64,000 bases of DNA. Origin: an uncultured Aquimarina sp. (GTDB lineage Bacteria; Bacteroidota; Bacteroidia; Flavobacteriales; Flavobacteriaceae). The stretch covers positions 42,429 to 106,428 of the forward strand of contig CANLMN010000015.1 of NCBI GenBank assembly GCA_947492105.1, written 5' to 3'. The notes under the pieces were generated by a model, which searched no databases, was not told where the DNA came from, and saw only the letters and a list, made by a program, of their open reading frames with translations. Below, piece after piece: positions 1 through 8,593 of this stretch (position 1 is its first letter; every line of letters starts with the position of its first letter). Position numbers and translations under genes: made by a program.

Positions 1-141
1 CGTTTTCTTCAAAATCGTTTCTTTGACATCGGCATAAGGATGCTGTGCCATTACAGCTGTTGATAGTAACAGTACTGGTACACATTCTATTTTTTCTTAA
101 TTCTAGCCAAACCTAGTTTTATTTCTAATCAGTCCATGTTG
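1..141. other. Window-edge segment, possible start of a leftward gene
   Basis: No complete gene is visible here. On the minus strand an open frame beginning at an ATG at position 51 runs off the left edge (17 codons, starting MAQHPYADVK). The codons before that ATG, in the same frame and without a stop back to about position 97, read like a hydrophobic export signal (VPVLLLSTAVMAQ), but they have no clear start codon. It could be the 5' end of an exported protein or chance. Confidence 0.2.
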
Positions 142-639
142 TTACTTAGAAGAAACAATTAGTGAATCCTTTGTACTCTTGGCCCAGGCATGTAACATCC
201 AACTCAATTTTTCTAACTCTCTAATGTAAGCACCTATCAAATCAATTGTACCCTCATCATTGGCTGATTCTGATTTTGAAATTGTAACGCGCATCTGTTT
301 CAAAAGTAATTTGTGATCGTCCAGCAACTCCTTGACCATCTCAGTATCCGTAATCAGTGAAGAAGTTTCTTTTACTGAGGCCATTTGTAGATATTCACTT
401 AATTGACTTACTGGATGATGCCCCAAGGTCAGGATTCTTTCTGCTAGTTCGTCAATTTTTATTTTTGCATCATTGTATAATTCCTCAAACTTTTCGTGTA
501 AATCAAAAAAATTCTTTCCCAAAATATTCCAGTGAAAGCCTCTTAATTTTTGGTAATAAATATGATAGTCGGCTAGCAGAATATTTAACTCTGATACAAC
601 TGGCTTTAATTTTTCTTCATCAAGATCTAAATAATTCAT
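142..639 (-). CDS. dps: Dps family DNA-binding ferritin-like protein
   Basis: A 165-residue protein of the Dps/ferritin-like family. Dps proteins assemble as dodecameric shells in the cytoplasm, oxidise Fe(II) with hydrogen peroxide and protect DNA under stress. The inter-subunit ferroxidase ligands can be placed by spacing: His36 in FHW, His48 and Glu52 in FFDLHEKFEELYND, Asp63 and Glu67 in DELAER. The length is normal for the family. The start at 639 opens MNYLDLDEEK and follows a leader holding a possible flavobacterial -7 element (TAACTTTG, 690-697 read on the minus strand). It is a single-gene unit. The next gene on this strand is over 500 bases upstream behind an R2 repeat. The family assignment is confident; peroxide induction is family knowledge only. 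Confidence 0.93.
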   Translation of the reverse strand: MNYLDLDEEKLKPVVSELNILLADYHIYYQKLRGFHWNILGKNFFDLHEKFEELYNDAKIKIDELAERILTLGHHPVSQLSEYLQMASVKETSSLITDTEMVKELLDDHKLLLKQMRVTISKSESANDEGTIDLIGAYIRELEKLSWMLHAWAKSTKDSLIVSSK

Positions 640-689
640 CTTATCGCTTTTTAATGTTCATAAAATAGTAGTTTCACTACCGCATATCA

Positions 690-697
690 CAAAGTTA
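690..697 (-). promoter_or_regulatory. Possible -7 promoter element of dps
   Basis: The minus strand reads TAACTTTG, matching the Bacteroidota -7 consensus TAnnTTTG, about 50 bases before the dps start codon. No convincing TTG -33 element lies at the usual 17-23 base distance, so the call is weak and other factors may assist. Confidence 0.3.
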
Positions 698-725
698 CTA
701 TAGCAGCTAAGCAGATTTTTACTCA

Positions 726-741
726 TATGCTAAAGATCTTG
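726..741 (-). promoter_or_regulatory. Shared 16-base motif upstream of dps
   Basis: The minus strand reads CAAGATCTTTAGCATA, identical over 16 bases to positions 3285-3300 upstream of the 46-residue protein and DUF2254 gene. Both lie on the same strand as, and ahead of, a minus-strand gene. The motif contains the palindrome AAGATCTT. It could be a common regulator site. Confidence 0.3.
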
Positions 742-814
742 ACTGTTATTATAAGCGAGTAGATTTATATAAGTACCACAGCACAGTTTAAATGAATATC
801 AAACGAGGTATCTA

Positions 815-976
815 ATACCATTTATCCTTTAGATTCACTGGGATGCAATTTTCTTTTTTCGCCTCAGCTTCTGCACAAAAACAAACCGTAACTACCTATT
901 TTAATGATATTTATAATTAAAATGAAACAAAAAATATTAATTTTTATTTCCGGAAAATTCAAACAACAAATGGTAT
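815..976. repeat. R2 interspersed repeat, full-length copy
   Basis: About 160 bases bounded by TACCATTTATCC on the left and CAACAAATGGTA on the right, so the ends are inverted (ACCATTT / AAATGGT). The interior has the family signature TTTTCTTTTTTCGCCTCAGC followed by an A-rich tract and a centre that forms a weak hairpin. Related full copies are at 50142-50301 and 60230-60397, and short left-end copies at 4882-4920 and 14062-14096. There is no coding potential. It sits between dps and the DUF2652 gene. Confidence 0.7.
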
Positions 977-1186
977 AAAATTCTTTATAGCAAGACATCT
1001 AATCACCAACAACGAGGCTGTAGGGACAAAGAAGTTTACAGCTCGAGAGAAATGATGATGGTATCAAGTATCAAAACACATATTTTGGTACTTCAAAAAT
1101 TCGAGATAATCGTTAGTCTATGATTGCATTTTGAATAAAACAAGGGGGTTTTGACATGAATATACCTAGGATAATAGATGCAAAGA

Positions 1187-1798
1187 TTATTCTTCTTCTT
1201 CTAAGAGTGGTGCCAATTTTATATAACTATAATTAATTTCTCCAATATGCTCATACGCTGTCTCTCTTTCGTGAAGTGTTCCCCAACCGAAATTTTTCTC
1301 AATTACTTCGTTTTTATACTGATCAAGTAAATTTTCTGATATCAAAATATATTCCTCAGATTTCACTTTATTTTTCAGTAAGCGATGAGCAATAATTACA
1401 TCTTCGCCCATTAATTTTATGTTCTTACCAATCGGTACTGCACTAATCTGTTCACCATAATGTAAAATGATTTTGAGTCCCAAGATATCTGGAAAATATC
1501 CACTGTGCTTGGTATCATGCTGTTCTTTGAGGTTTTTTAGTTGTGCATAAAATTCGGTATAAAACTTTCGGCACTGATCCACCAATTCTTTGAACTTTGG
1601 CAACGGTCCGGTTTTGTAAAACAAAATTGCATCCCCTTCAATCTCCGAAACCCTGAGCCCGATTTCGTTGGCATATATAACCTTATTCAACAATGATGGA
1701 ATTACTCGAGAGCTCAGTTCGATATCCGTATCACTCATAAATTGGGTAAATCCGCTAATGTCAGGAATACATAATAAGGTTGGGTTTGCTGTACTCAT
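1187..1798 (-). CDS. DUF2652 family, class III nucleotide cyclase-like protein
   Basis: A 203-residue soluble protein of the DUF2652 family. Its N-terminal half resembles the class III adenylate/guanylate cyclase core: PDISGFTQF at residues 12-20 and SEIEGDAILF at 51-60 match the two strands carrying the metal-binding aspartates of cyclases (Asp13 and Asp56 here). Whether DUF2652 proteins make cyclic nucleotides is not established; residues that bind purine in true cyclases cannot be confirmed by eye. The protein ends in an acidic tail (LLEEEE). It stands alone, about 45 bases downstream of the DUF2254 gene on the same strand, so it may be cotranscribed with it. Confidence 0.8.
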   Translation of the reverse strand: MSTANPTLLCIPDISGFTQFMSDTDIELSSRVIPSLLNKVIYANEIGLRVSEIEGDAILFYKTGPLPKFKELVDQCRKFYTEFYAQLKNLKEQHDTKHSGYFPDILGLKIILHYGEQISAVPIGKNIKLMGEDVIIAHRLLKNKVKSEEYILISENLLDQYKNEVIEKNFGWGTLHERETAYEHIGEINYSYIKLAPLLEEEE

Positions 1799-1842
1799 GG
1801 GTATGTAAAGATTTTTATGTCTGTAAATGTACTATGTTATTA

Positions 1843-3135
1843 CTAAAAAACTTTTAAAATCCGATTTTTATCAATGCTATTCGTTATCGTATTTTCAATA
1901 GTTAGTTTTATAGCCTCTAATTCTATTCCTATTTCCTGCTTATTTCTTTGCGTAACTTCTGGATTGGTTTGAAGAGATTGTAAGCCTTTGATCAATTCAT
2001 ACATCACAGTGTTATCATTTTTTGCGTAAAGACGAATAGGTTGTAGTACCATCCGTACTACTTCTGCGGCAGGTACGTAATTATGAATCAATAGCAATGT
2101 ACCATTTTTAACCGACTTTATCTTTTGCGGAGAAAACTTGAACTGCGCATGAAGCAATTCTATGAGCTTGGCAATCGCATCTATAGCAGTACCTGGGTCG
2201 TTTATTCCTGGGGACATAGCTTTTACAATAACTTCCATGAGCTTAATGAGCCCACCCAAACCTTTGTTGACATCTAGGCGTTGCGAGGAAAAATTAATGC
2301 TCTGTTGTAGTTTTTCTTTTTCGTCTTGAGTAATGCTATTTTTGACTAGTAAAATAGGGTCTCCCAGCCAAATATGCTGCCCCGAATAAGGAATAATTTC
2401 GATACTATTCTCCGTTTTTTTGAATTCTTTTGACAGATACTCCTCTCCAATGTTTCTAAAATATCCTGCTCTGTCCGCACAAATGAGCTGCCAATTACGC
2501 GTGTCGGTATTAATACTTGTGAGTTGAGATCCTATATCTTCCTTGAATTCTTTTGCCAAAAACTCAGAACTTTCTTCATATATCTCATGGGTAATCTGTT
2601 CAATTTGTATAGCAACTGATATATTGTGAATAAAATAAGCAAAAAAACCAACACAACAAACACCAAAAATTGCCCCCATCGTTGCCGAAGTACCTATGGA
2701 CTCTGATCCAATGCCATAAGCACCCATAAAAATCATAATGATGATACAATACAATAAAGTTCCTATATAAACTCCCAATATGACTTGATGTCTTTTATCA
2801 GAAATTAATCCTGGTAGTAAGCGGGGAGAAAAGTTACTAGACGCTTGATTAAGCACTACCATCACCATAGAAAAACTAAATACCGTAAGAGATAAAATTC
2901 CTCCGATCAAAGTGGCTAATATTGTACTAGCTGTCTCGATATCCTGAATGAAAAGGTAAGGAACTTTTTCTTTGAGAGCAGAGATAAATGTTGAATTCTC
3001 TATGGAAATAATTACTAAGGCGAATAATAAAAAGCCAGTACTTATCAATACTGGATAGAACGCAATACTCCGTACAATCTTGTAGGATATTTTCTTTAGG
3101 GATCTTACTATTTTATAAATACCAGTAAAACTCAT
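1843..3135 (-). CDS. DUF2254 family integral membrane protein
   Basis: A 430-residue inner-membrane protein of the DUF2254 family. Four hydrophobic helices occupy roughly residues 25-46, 75-100, 115-140 and 150-172, followed by a soluble C-terminal half. The family signature LSLTVFSFSMVMVVLNQASS lies between helices, and AMSPGINDPGTAIDA, conserved in the family, lies in the soluble half. The molecular function is unknown. The start ATG at 3135 overlaps by four bases (ATGA) the stop of a 46-residue gene upstream, so translation is probably coupled. The length is normal for the family. Confidence 0.88.
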   Translation of the reverse strand: MSFTGIYKIVRSLKKISYKIVRSIAFYPVLISTGFLLFALVIISIENSTFISALKEKVPYLFIQDIETASTILATLIGGILSLTVFSFSMVMVVLNQASSNFSPRLLPGLISDKRHQVILGVYIGTLLYCIIIMIFMGAYGIGSESIGTSATMGAIFGVCCVGFFAYFIHNISVAIQIEQITHEIYEESSEFLAKEFKEDIGSQLTSINTDTRNWQLICADRAGYFRNIGEEYLSKEFKKTENSIEIIPYSGQHIWLGDPILLVKNSITQDEKEKLQQSINFSSQRLDVNKGLGGLIKLMEVIVKAMSPGINDPGTAIDAIAKLIELLHAQFKFSPQKIKSVKNGTLLLIHNYVPAAEVVRMVLQPIRLYAKNDNTVMYELIKGLQSLQTNPEVTQRNKQEIGIELEAIKLTIENTITNSIDKNRILKVF

Positions 3136-3272
3136 CTTTGCCTTGGGTTTCTGTAAATTCTACAAAGCGCTACTAAGTGGCTTGCACGCCTTTCTTTGAA
3201 AAAATCAATCAACAACATGTCTCCAATTAAGGCTATCAAGGGTAAAAAAACTAATTTTTGAGTTTTGTTCAT
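3132..3272 (-). CDS. Small hydrophobic protein translationally coupled to DUF2254
   Basis: A 46-residue open frame: starts MNKTQKLVFLPLIALIGD, continues MLLIDFFKERRAS and ends in a basic tail (YRNPRQR). It has one hydrophobic segment of about 17 residues (8-24) followed by positive charges, so it is probably a single-pass membrane microprotein. Its TGA stop overlaps the ATG of the DUF2254 gene by four bases, and AGAAAAG stands just before its own ATG, so it is likely real despite its size. I do not recognise a named family. The tight coupling suggests it assists or regulates the DUF2254 protein (inference). Confidence 0.6.
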   Translation of the reverse strand: MNKTQKLVFLPLIALIGDMLLIDFFKERRASHLVALCRIYRNPRQR

Positions 3273-3882
3273 CTTTTCTGTTTTTATGCTAAAGATCTTG
3301 CTAACGAGAAGAAATTATGTACTGAAAAAGAATAATCTTTGATGCATAAATCAAATTCTTATACTATACACACCTTAGAACTGATATCTCTACCATTCCA
3401 GTCAAGGTTTAAAGGTATTGGGTCAATTACATCATCCTTCTTCGCTTACTTTTGCAATAATTCAGTTAGCAGCCTTAAGAAAAATTTGAAATATCGTCAA
3501 AAACATAAGAGATACTATCGCAAAACAGTAAATACTAACAATCAAAAATTTAAAACTCAAACACCTACTAAAAACTTTCAGACAATATAATATCCCACAG
3601 GTTGAGCGATCTTATCAAATTTGATTTTGTAGTGTTACTTATAGTTGAATTTACAGCGAAACAACAAACTGTGGGAAGCACTATATTTTGAATAGATCCC
3701 TTATCCGAAATTCAAAATACTATTTAAAATATAACAAAAAAGTGATGCTATTGTCCAGAAAATAAGAAACACTGATCTGTACTCTTCGGCATGTACATCT
3801 ACAGCGTATGCGCTCTCAGAATTATTAGAATATTACACTTTAGTTTTCTCAACTAACGAATCAAAAAAAGTTACTTAAAACC
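3273..3882. other. Intergenic region between DUF2254 unit and mscS
   Basis: This divergent spacer should hold promoters for the leftward DUF2254 unit and the rightward mscS gene. It holds the 16-base motif at 3285-3300 shared with the dps upstream region. An 83-codon frame at 3339-3590 (plus) has a Ser/Asn/Lys-rich translation with no family resemblance and is not called. Nothing else stands out. Confidence 0.4.
3285..3300 (-). promoter_or_regulatory. Shared 16-base motif upstream of the DUF2254 unit
   Basis: This is the same CAAGATCTTTAGCATA sequence (minus strand) as at 726-741. It ends about 12 bases before the ATG of the 46-residue gene, so it would lie in the leader or overlap the promoter. 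A related TTAGCATAAAA occurs at a similar distance before the PAP2 gene (near 15887). Confidence 0.3.
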
Positions 3883-4821
3883 ATGTACTCACAAGAAAAA
3901 ACAAAAAACATTGCAGAAAATGCAGTTGATGAAGTAGTATCCAAGGGTTGGAACCCAATGATTAATAAACTAGAAGGCTGGTATGATGCAATCATAGAAA
4001 ATATCCCCAACATGATCATGGCGGTTTTGGTGTTTTTGATTGTATTTATTCTTTCCAAATACATTAGCAAAGGAATTCTAAAATTACTAGACAGAACCAA
4101 ACTACAAAAATCTATTAAAAGTCTTATTTCCAAGGCAGTATCTGTGGTTATTATAATTTTGGGACTCTTTTTGGTTTTAGGTATTCTTAATTTGAGTAAA
4201 GCGCTTAATACAATTTTGGCGGGTGCTGGTGTTGTAGGATTAGCTGTTGGTTTGGCGCTACAAGGCGCATTATCAAACACCTATTCTGGTATTATTTTGT
4301 CGTTTATCAAGGATATTAAATTTGGTGACTGGGTAGAAACAAATGGTATCGAAGGAGAGGTTGTAGATATTGATTTACGTGCAGTAACATTAAAACAGCC
4401 TGACAATAATTTGGTATATATACCCAATAAAATTGTTGTAGAGAACCCTATAAAAAACTTTTCTACTACAGCTCAATCACGAGTTATTTTGGATTGTGGA
4501 GTTGGATATGGATCTGATTTGCGCTTTGTAGAAAGTCTTACCAAAAAGACTATTGCCGAAAACTTTGATGCTGTTTCTAGTAAAAATGATGTCGTCTTTT
4601 TATTTAAAGAATTTGGTGATAGTGCTATCAATTATCAATTGAGGTTCTGGATAGACTCTACCTCTGCCCTGCAAATTGCTCAAGCCAAGAGCGAAGCTAT
4701 TATGATTATTAAAGAGGTATACGACAAAAATGATATTAATATACCATTTCCTATTAGGACTCTTGATTTTCCCAAAGGTTTTGAGCCAAACTCAAGCGAA
4801 GGAATTGTATCAGACCGTTAA
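3883..4821 (+). CDS. mscS: Small-conductance mechanosensitive channel (MscS family)
   Basis: A 312-residue MscS channel, which opens under membrane tension to release solutes during hypo-osmotic shock. Three transmembrane helices lie at about residues 36-58, 76-98 and 102-130. The pore helix is the Gly/Ala-rich AGAGVVGLAVGLALQGALSN, followed by the beta domain (FGDWVETNGIEGEVVDIDLR) and the C-terminal alpha/beta domain (VDCGVGYGSD-type region). The length is close to classical MscS. An amphipathic N-terminal extension of about 30 residues precedes the first helix. It is followed after a remnant R2 repeat by an AI-2E family transporter on the same strand. Confidence 0.95.
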   Translation: MYSQEKTKNIAENAVDEVVSKGWNPMINKLEGWYDAIIENIPNMIMAVLVFLIVFILSKYISKGILKLLDRTKLQKSIKSLISKAVSVVIIILGLFLVLGILNLSKALNTILAGAGVVGLAVGLALQGALSNTYSGIILSFIKDIKFGDWVETNGIEGEVVDIDLRAVTLKQPDNNLVYIPNKIVVENPIKNFSTTAQSRVILDCGVGYGSDLRFVESLTKKTIAENFDAVSSKNDVVFLFKEFGDSAINYQLRFWIDSTSALQIAQAKSEAIMIIKEVYDKNDINIPFPIRTLDFPKGFEPNSSEGIVSDR

Positions 4822-4881
4822 TCGTCTTATGAATCACCCTGTTTTAATTTTAAAAACTGTTGAACAGTACATAATTTACAA

Positions 4882-4920
4882 CTAATACCATTTATCCTTT
4901 GAATTTACTGGTATAAAATT
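4882..4920 (+). repeat. R2 repeat, internally deleted copy
   Basis: CTAATACCATTTATCC is followed by the left-end sequence CTTTGAATTTACTG and then directly by GGTATAAAATT, the sequence found at and beyond the right end of the full R2 copy near 974. It therefore looks like both ends of R2 joined with the interior lost. It ends 30 bases before the AI-2E transporter start and may form part of its leader. Confidence 0.55.
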
Positions 4921-4949
4921 ATTCACTGAAATTATAAAAAAAAAACACC

Positions 4950-5984
4950 ATGATGAATCAAATAAGTCCTCAAGTTGTCAGACAAGTATTTGTACTACTA
5001 CTTATTTTTTTGATTGGAGGATTGATCGTAAGTGAAATACTTCCTTATCTATCAGGTATATTGGGAGCAATTACCATTTATGTTTTATTACGTAAATGGA
5101 TGATCAAACTAACAAAAAGTGGTTGGAATTCGGATGTGGCTGCAATCTTCTTATTATTTAGCTCATTTATTGGAATTCTTCTTCCTTTTGTAGGCATCGG
5201 TTTTATGCTAGGTAATAAAGTTAGTAATTTGGCGCAAAACTCAGAGAAGGTCACCAAAATTCTAAAAGAACGTCTTACTCGTTGGGAAGATACGCTTGGT
5301 TTTGACATAAGTAGTGGAATTGATCCAGATGCCATATCCCAATGGCTTTCGGAGAATATTCAAAGCTTTGCTGGTGGTACTTTTGATGTCTTCATTTCTA
5401 TTGGTATAATGTATTTCTTGTTGTACTATATGCTGACCAATCGCAAAATGTTGCGAGAATCTTTATTTGAATACATCCCTATTAACACTGAAAACCTCAA
5501 GGTTATAGGTCAAGAAAGCCAGAAGATGGTGCGATCAAACGCTCTTGGAATCCCTCTAGTTGCTCTGGTTCAAGGAATTGTTGCTCTTATTGGTTTTCTC
5601 ATTTTCGGAATTGAAGATCCATTATTTTGGTTTGTAATCGTTGTGGTGGGTTCTATGATTCCTTTTATCGGAACACTAATTGGTATTTTACCCGTTTTCT
5701 TGATCACTCATGCCACTGGATATCCATTCAAAGCATGGGGAATCTTAATCTATGGACTGGTCATTGTCGGTGCTTCTGATAATGTGGTGCGACTCTTTAT
5801 CTTAAAAAAATTAGACAATGTACACCCAATTATAACATTGATCGGCGTGATTGTAGGTGTTCCCCTATTTGGCGTAATAGGACTTATTTTTGGTCCTCTA
5901 TTAATAAGCCTTTTTCTCATCGTTGTACAAATTTACAAATCAGAATACGGCAAAAGTGTAGCTACAAATAAAGAGCGTCTCTGA
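4950..5984 (+). CDS. AI-2E family transporter (UPF0118)
   Basis: A 344-residue polytopic inner-membrane protein of the AI-2E exporter family (UPF0118/PerM). About seven hydrophobic helices are visible, in the family arrangement of an N-terminal helical group, a soluble stretch (about 90-140, KVTKILKERLTRWEDTLGFD) and a C-terminal group with VPLFGVIGLIFGPLLISL. Members include the AI-2 exporter TqsA and sodium/proton antiporters, so the substrate cannot be told from sequence. The start used is MMNQ at 4950; the second ATG at 4953 is an equal alternative. It is probably transcribed with mscS or from the 129-base spacer. Confidence 0.9.
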   Translation: MMNQISPQVVRQVFVLLLIFLIGGLIVSEILPYLSGILGAITIYVLLRKWMIKLTKSGWNSDVAAIFLLFSSFIGILLPFVGIGFMLGNKVSNLAQNSEKVTKILKERLTRWEDTLGFDISSGIDPDAISQWLSENIQSFAGGTFDVFISIGIMYFLLYYMLTNRKMLRESLFEYIPINTENLKVIGQESQKMVRSNALGIPLVALVQGIVALIGFLIFGIEDPLFWFVIVVVGSMIPFIGTLIGILPVFLITHATGYPFKAWGILIYGLVIVGASDNVVRLFILKKLDNVHPIITLIGVIVGVPLFGVIGLIFGPLLISLFLIVVQIYKSEYGKSVATNKERL

Positions 5985-6154
5985 TTTGACACCTCATCCC
6001 AGAGTCCCGTAATTCATACGAATTATGTTCTTTCTAAATTTTATCGAATAAAAAAGTTTGTTCACGTATTGCGGGTTTTGTTTGAGTTAATCTTTAAAGC
6101 AAATCAACAAAAGTCTAGCCAAAATCTCCCTTAATTTCGTATTAATAAAAGTAT

Positions 6155-6325
6155 ATGACTATGATAGAATTAGTACTTTTTATTGGGGGATTTGCTAGCG
6201 GAATCATCACCATACTAATTATTAATTACAATGTTTGGAAATATAATTCTGAGCAGGAACCTTCATTAAAGCAAACGATGTCATACGATAAGCATCCACA
6301 AAAAATTATCGTTAATTTAAAATAA
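6155..6325 (+). CDS. Small single-pass membrane protein upstream of the PA2169-type gene
   Basis: A 56-residue frame with a hydrophobic N-terminal segment (residues 4-24, IELVLFIGGFASGIITILII) and a polar tail ending KIIVNLK. Its stop lies six bases before the next gene start, so the two are probably cotranscribed. No family recognised. The transmembrane plus short cytoplasmic tail layout is typical of membrane microproteins. It follows a 170-base spacer after the AI-2E transporter. Confidence 0.55.
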   Translation: MTMIELVLFIGGFASGIITILIINYNVWKYNSEQEPSLKQTMSYDKHPQKIIVNLK

Positions 6326-6331
6326 GTAAAA

Positions 6332-6781
6332 ATGAAAACGTACACAGAAGAGGTAGGAAACAAACTAAATACGCTCTTAGAAAAGACCTACGACGCAGAA
6401 AAAGGTTACAAAAAAGCAGCCGAGAATGTAGAGAATACTTCTCTCAAAAATTTCTTTAATAGAAAAGCGCAGGAGCGTTATGATTTTGGGCATGAACTCA
6501 AAAATGAAATTAAAGCTTTTGGACAAGAAATTGATAAAGGCGGTAGCGTAACGGGAACAGCACACAGAGCATGGATGGATGTAAAAGCATTTTTATCTAT
6601 CGACAATGCAGAATCTATGTTAGAGGAAGCAATCCGTGGAGAAAAGGCAGCCATTAACGAATATCAAGATGTTTTGTCCGAGACAAGTTTACCAAGTAGT
6701 ACTTCTACTATTTTGACTAAACAAAAAAACACTATTGAAAACGAATTAACAACTATCAAACATTTAGAAGACTTGAACTAA
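6332..6781 (+). CDS. PA2169 family four-helix-bundle protein (DUF2383)
   Basis: A 149-residue all-helical protein of the PA2169/DUF2383 family, a ferritin-like four-helix bundle of unknown function often found with stress genes in Bacteroidota. Characteristic segments are LLEKTYDAEKGYKKAAEN near residue 16, the central HRAWMDVKAF near 82-91 and the acidic helix ESMLEEAIRGEKAAINEYQD. The length matches the family. It is preceded by a 56-residue membrane protein six bases away and followed by a strong terminator, so the unit ends here. Confidence 0.88.
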   Translation: MKTYTEEVGNKLNTLLEKTYDAEKGYKKAAENVENTSLKNFFNRKAQERYDFGHELKNEIKAFGQEIDKGGSVTGTAHRAWMDVKAFLSIDNAESMLEEAIRGEKAAINEYQDVLSETSLPSSTSTILTKQKNTIENELTTIKHLEDLN

Positions 6782-6812
6782 TTTTTATTTTTTATCGTCA
6801 ATAAGAAATACT

Positions 6813-6857
6813 AAAAAAAATCATCCTCGAGAGCTAATCTACGAGGATGATTTTTTT
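6813..6857 (+). terminator. Rho-independent terminator after the PA2169-type gene
   Basis: A perfect nine-base stem, TCATCCTCG at 6821-6829 with CGAGGATGA at 6842-6850 around a 12-base loop, is flanked by eight A on the left and seven T on the right. It would stop the rightward transcript and, by symmetry, could act in both directions. Confidence 0.9.
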
Positions 6858-6868
6858 ATAAATTATAC

Positions 6869-7005
6869 CTACCAAAAGGTAATTGTAGGTCAAAATAAAT
6901 TGCACTATAAAACTTAAGCATAGCCGTAGGTACGGTTTAATTTCTAGTAAAATACTAGTAGAAAAAGAAGCGAATCATTAGTCTATAACTAGCCTTTGAA
7001 ACAAC
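6869..7005 (+). repeat. R1 interspersed repeat, diverged copy
   Basis: It begins TACCAAAAGGTAATTGTAGG and continues with the R1 core (TTAAGCATAGCCGTAGGTAC, then a GAAAAAGAAGCGAAT segment), ending near CATTAGTCTATAACTAGCC. The right terminal inverted repeat is degraded. It lies between a terminator and the first AraC gene. The rest of the gap to 7350 shows no gene or recognisable signal. Confidence 0.6.
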
Positions 7006-7350
7006 ACAAAAACCTACGAATCAAACAATTTACACAGATTCACATGTTCCAACAAAGCTTATAGCACAACACATCTATGCATCCTATACCCTACCCAACA
7101 ACTATCGATTCTCACCCCGCAATTGTTAATACTTGGATCATCAAGTACTTCTAAAAACATGCTTTTATAATTTTTTACCTGCTGTCACGTATTTTTTTGA
7201 TTGATTAAAACACCTTTGGGTTTCATAACAGTAATACTTGCTTACAAAAAGAAAAAAATGCGTAAAGACGTTATTTTTATAGCGAATTAGAAAAAGTTGA
7301 AAGCCCTTCACTGTTAAAAATCTGCCAAACACTTAGGTAAAATTAGAAAG

Positions 7351-8412
7351 TTATCCATTTTGTATAATTCTTTGTTGTTGCTGAGAACTCCCCAATGATT
7401 TTTTATATGATGTAGGACTACACCCATACTCATTACGAAATATCTTACAGAAATAGCTTCGACTAGTCAATCCAATGGTATAAACGACCTCCGATATGGT
7501 CATATCTGTAGTGCGAATTAGATACTCTGCTTTTTGTAAACGTATGTAACGTACATAGTCCGTTACCGTACGCTCAAACATAAATTTGAACCCTTCTTGA
7601 AGTTTGGCTGGCGAAAGTCCTGATTCCATACATAAGCTATGTATCGAATGTGGCAATTCAGGAGCATCTTTTATCAATTCACTAAGCATGTTGATACTCT
7701 TCAATTCCTTCTTTAGCAGGCCACTTGTATTTCGATTATTAGCGATTAAAAACTGCTCAATATGCTGTGCCAAAATAACGTAGTACCGCCCCATATACAA
7801 TAGTGCATTAGACAATTCATTACTAGAACTATCGGACATCAATAACGCTACCTGTGTACTAATTTTGGGATTATAGGACCCCTCGTAATAATATTTAATC
7901 GTATCACCGATATGTTTTGTGCTATTATAAATACTTTGTGCAAAAGCATTAGGTTTCTCATCAGAATCTGTATTCAGATTCTTGTGCATAAAAATGATAT
8001 TCATCTGTATCGACTCCCCTCTCAGTAAACCTAATTCTCCCGACACATTCTGCGGATAATGTACTAATAAGGGTTTATGTGGTTCTAAATAGGGTTTGAT
8101 ATCTGCAATTTCGAACTGATGAGAACTTTGTCCAGAAATACTAAAAAAGAATATGAGTAAATCATTTGTATCACTCGATAATTGTAAAAAGACGTCTTTT
8201 TCTGGTTCAAAATCTATATCAATGACGCTAATGCCTTTTTGTAGAGGTGTATATCTAAAATACCCTTGACCTAAAATTGGATCAGGATAGAGAATGTTAG
8301 ATCCATGTCCACTAATAATACTCCCACCTAATGTTTTCTGGATTTTATCTAAAATTAATGGTATCGCTTTGATCGTACTTTTTGTTTCCATGACTTTATT
8401 CTTGAAAAACAA
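7351..8412 (-). CDS. AraC family transcriptional regulator (paralogue 1)
   Basis: A 353-residue regulator. The C-terminal 100 residues form the AraC/XylS double helix-turn-helix: GLSPAKLQEGFKFMFERTV, then MTISEVVYTIGLTSRSYFCK and FRNEYGCSPTSYKK. The N-terminal 200 residues form a sensor-like domain shared with the other three AraC proteins in this window, with no known ligand. An internal ATG eight codons in (METKSTIKAI) is an equally possible start. It is divergently transcribed from the SRAP-like gene, about 180 bases away. A target cannot be deduced, though autoregulation or control of the neighbour is plausible. Confidence 0.9.
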   Translation of the reverse strand: MFFKNKVMETKSTIKAIPLILDKIQKTLGGSIISGHGSNILYPDPILGQGYFRYTPLQKGISVIDIDFEPEKDVFLQLSSDTNDLLIFFFSISGQSSHQFEIADIKPYLEPHKPLLVHYPQNVSGELGLLRGESIQMNIIFMHKNLNTDSDEKPNAFAQSIYNSTKHIGDTIKYYYEGSYNPKISTQVALLMSDSSSNELSNALLYMGRYYVILAQHIEQFLIANNRNTSGLLKKELKSINMLSELIKDAPELPHSIHSLCMESGLSPAKLQEGFKFMFERTVTDYVRYIRLQKAEYLIRTTDMTISEVVYTIGLTSRSYFCKIFRNEYGCSPTSYKKSLGSSQQQQRIIQNG

Positions 8413-8581
8413 AATTACATCGAAGCAACTAGGGGTCTTAACGTTTTTGGGTCAAAATCGACTATTATACAGATCAGAAAAATAAATTAGCTATATTTTT
8501 GAAATTGAAAGATTTAAATGAGTCAGTATTTGATTGATTACAGATAACTAATCTTTGATTTTGAACGTATATTGCACTCAG

Positions 8582-8590
8582 AAAGGAGGA
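8582..8590 (+). promoter_or_regulatory. Strong Shine-Dalgarno sequence
   Basis: AAAGGAGGA, complementary to the 3' end of 16S rRNA, lies 4-7 bases before the ATGATG of the SRAP-like gene. Such sites are rare in this genome and this one decides the start codon. It suggests unusually efficient initiation or a gene acquired from elsewhere. Confidence 0.75.
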
Positions 8591-8593
8591 ATT

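Noticed and set aside
357-668. 103-codon frame opposite dps
   Set aside because: It lies antisense to a clear dps gene and its translation has no family features.
3339-3590. 83-codon plus-strand frame in the mscS upstream region
   Set aside because: Composition is Ser/Asn/Lys-rich with no family pattern and no clear start context; it lies in a divergent promoter region.
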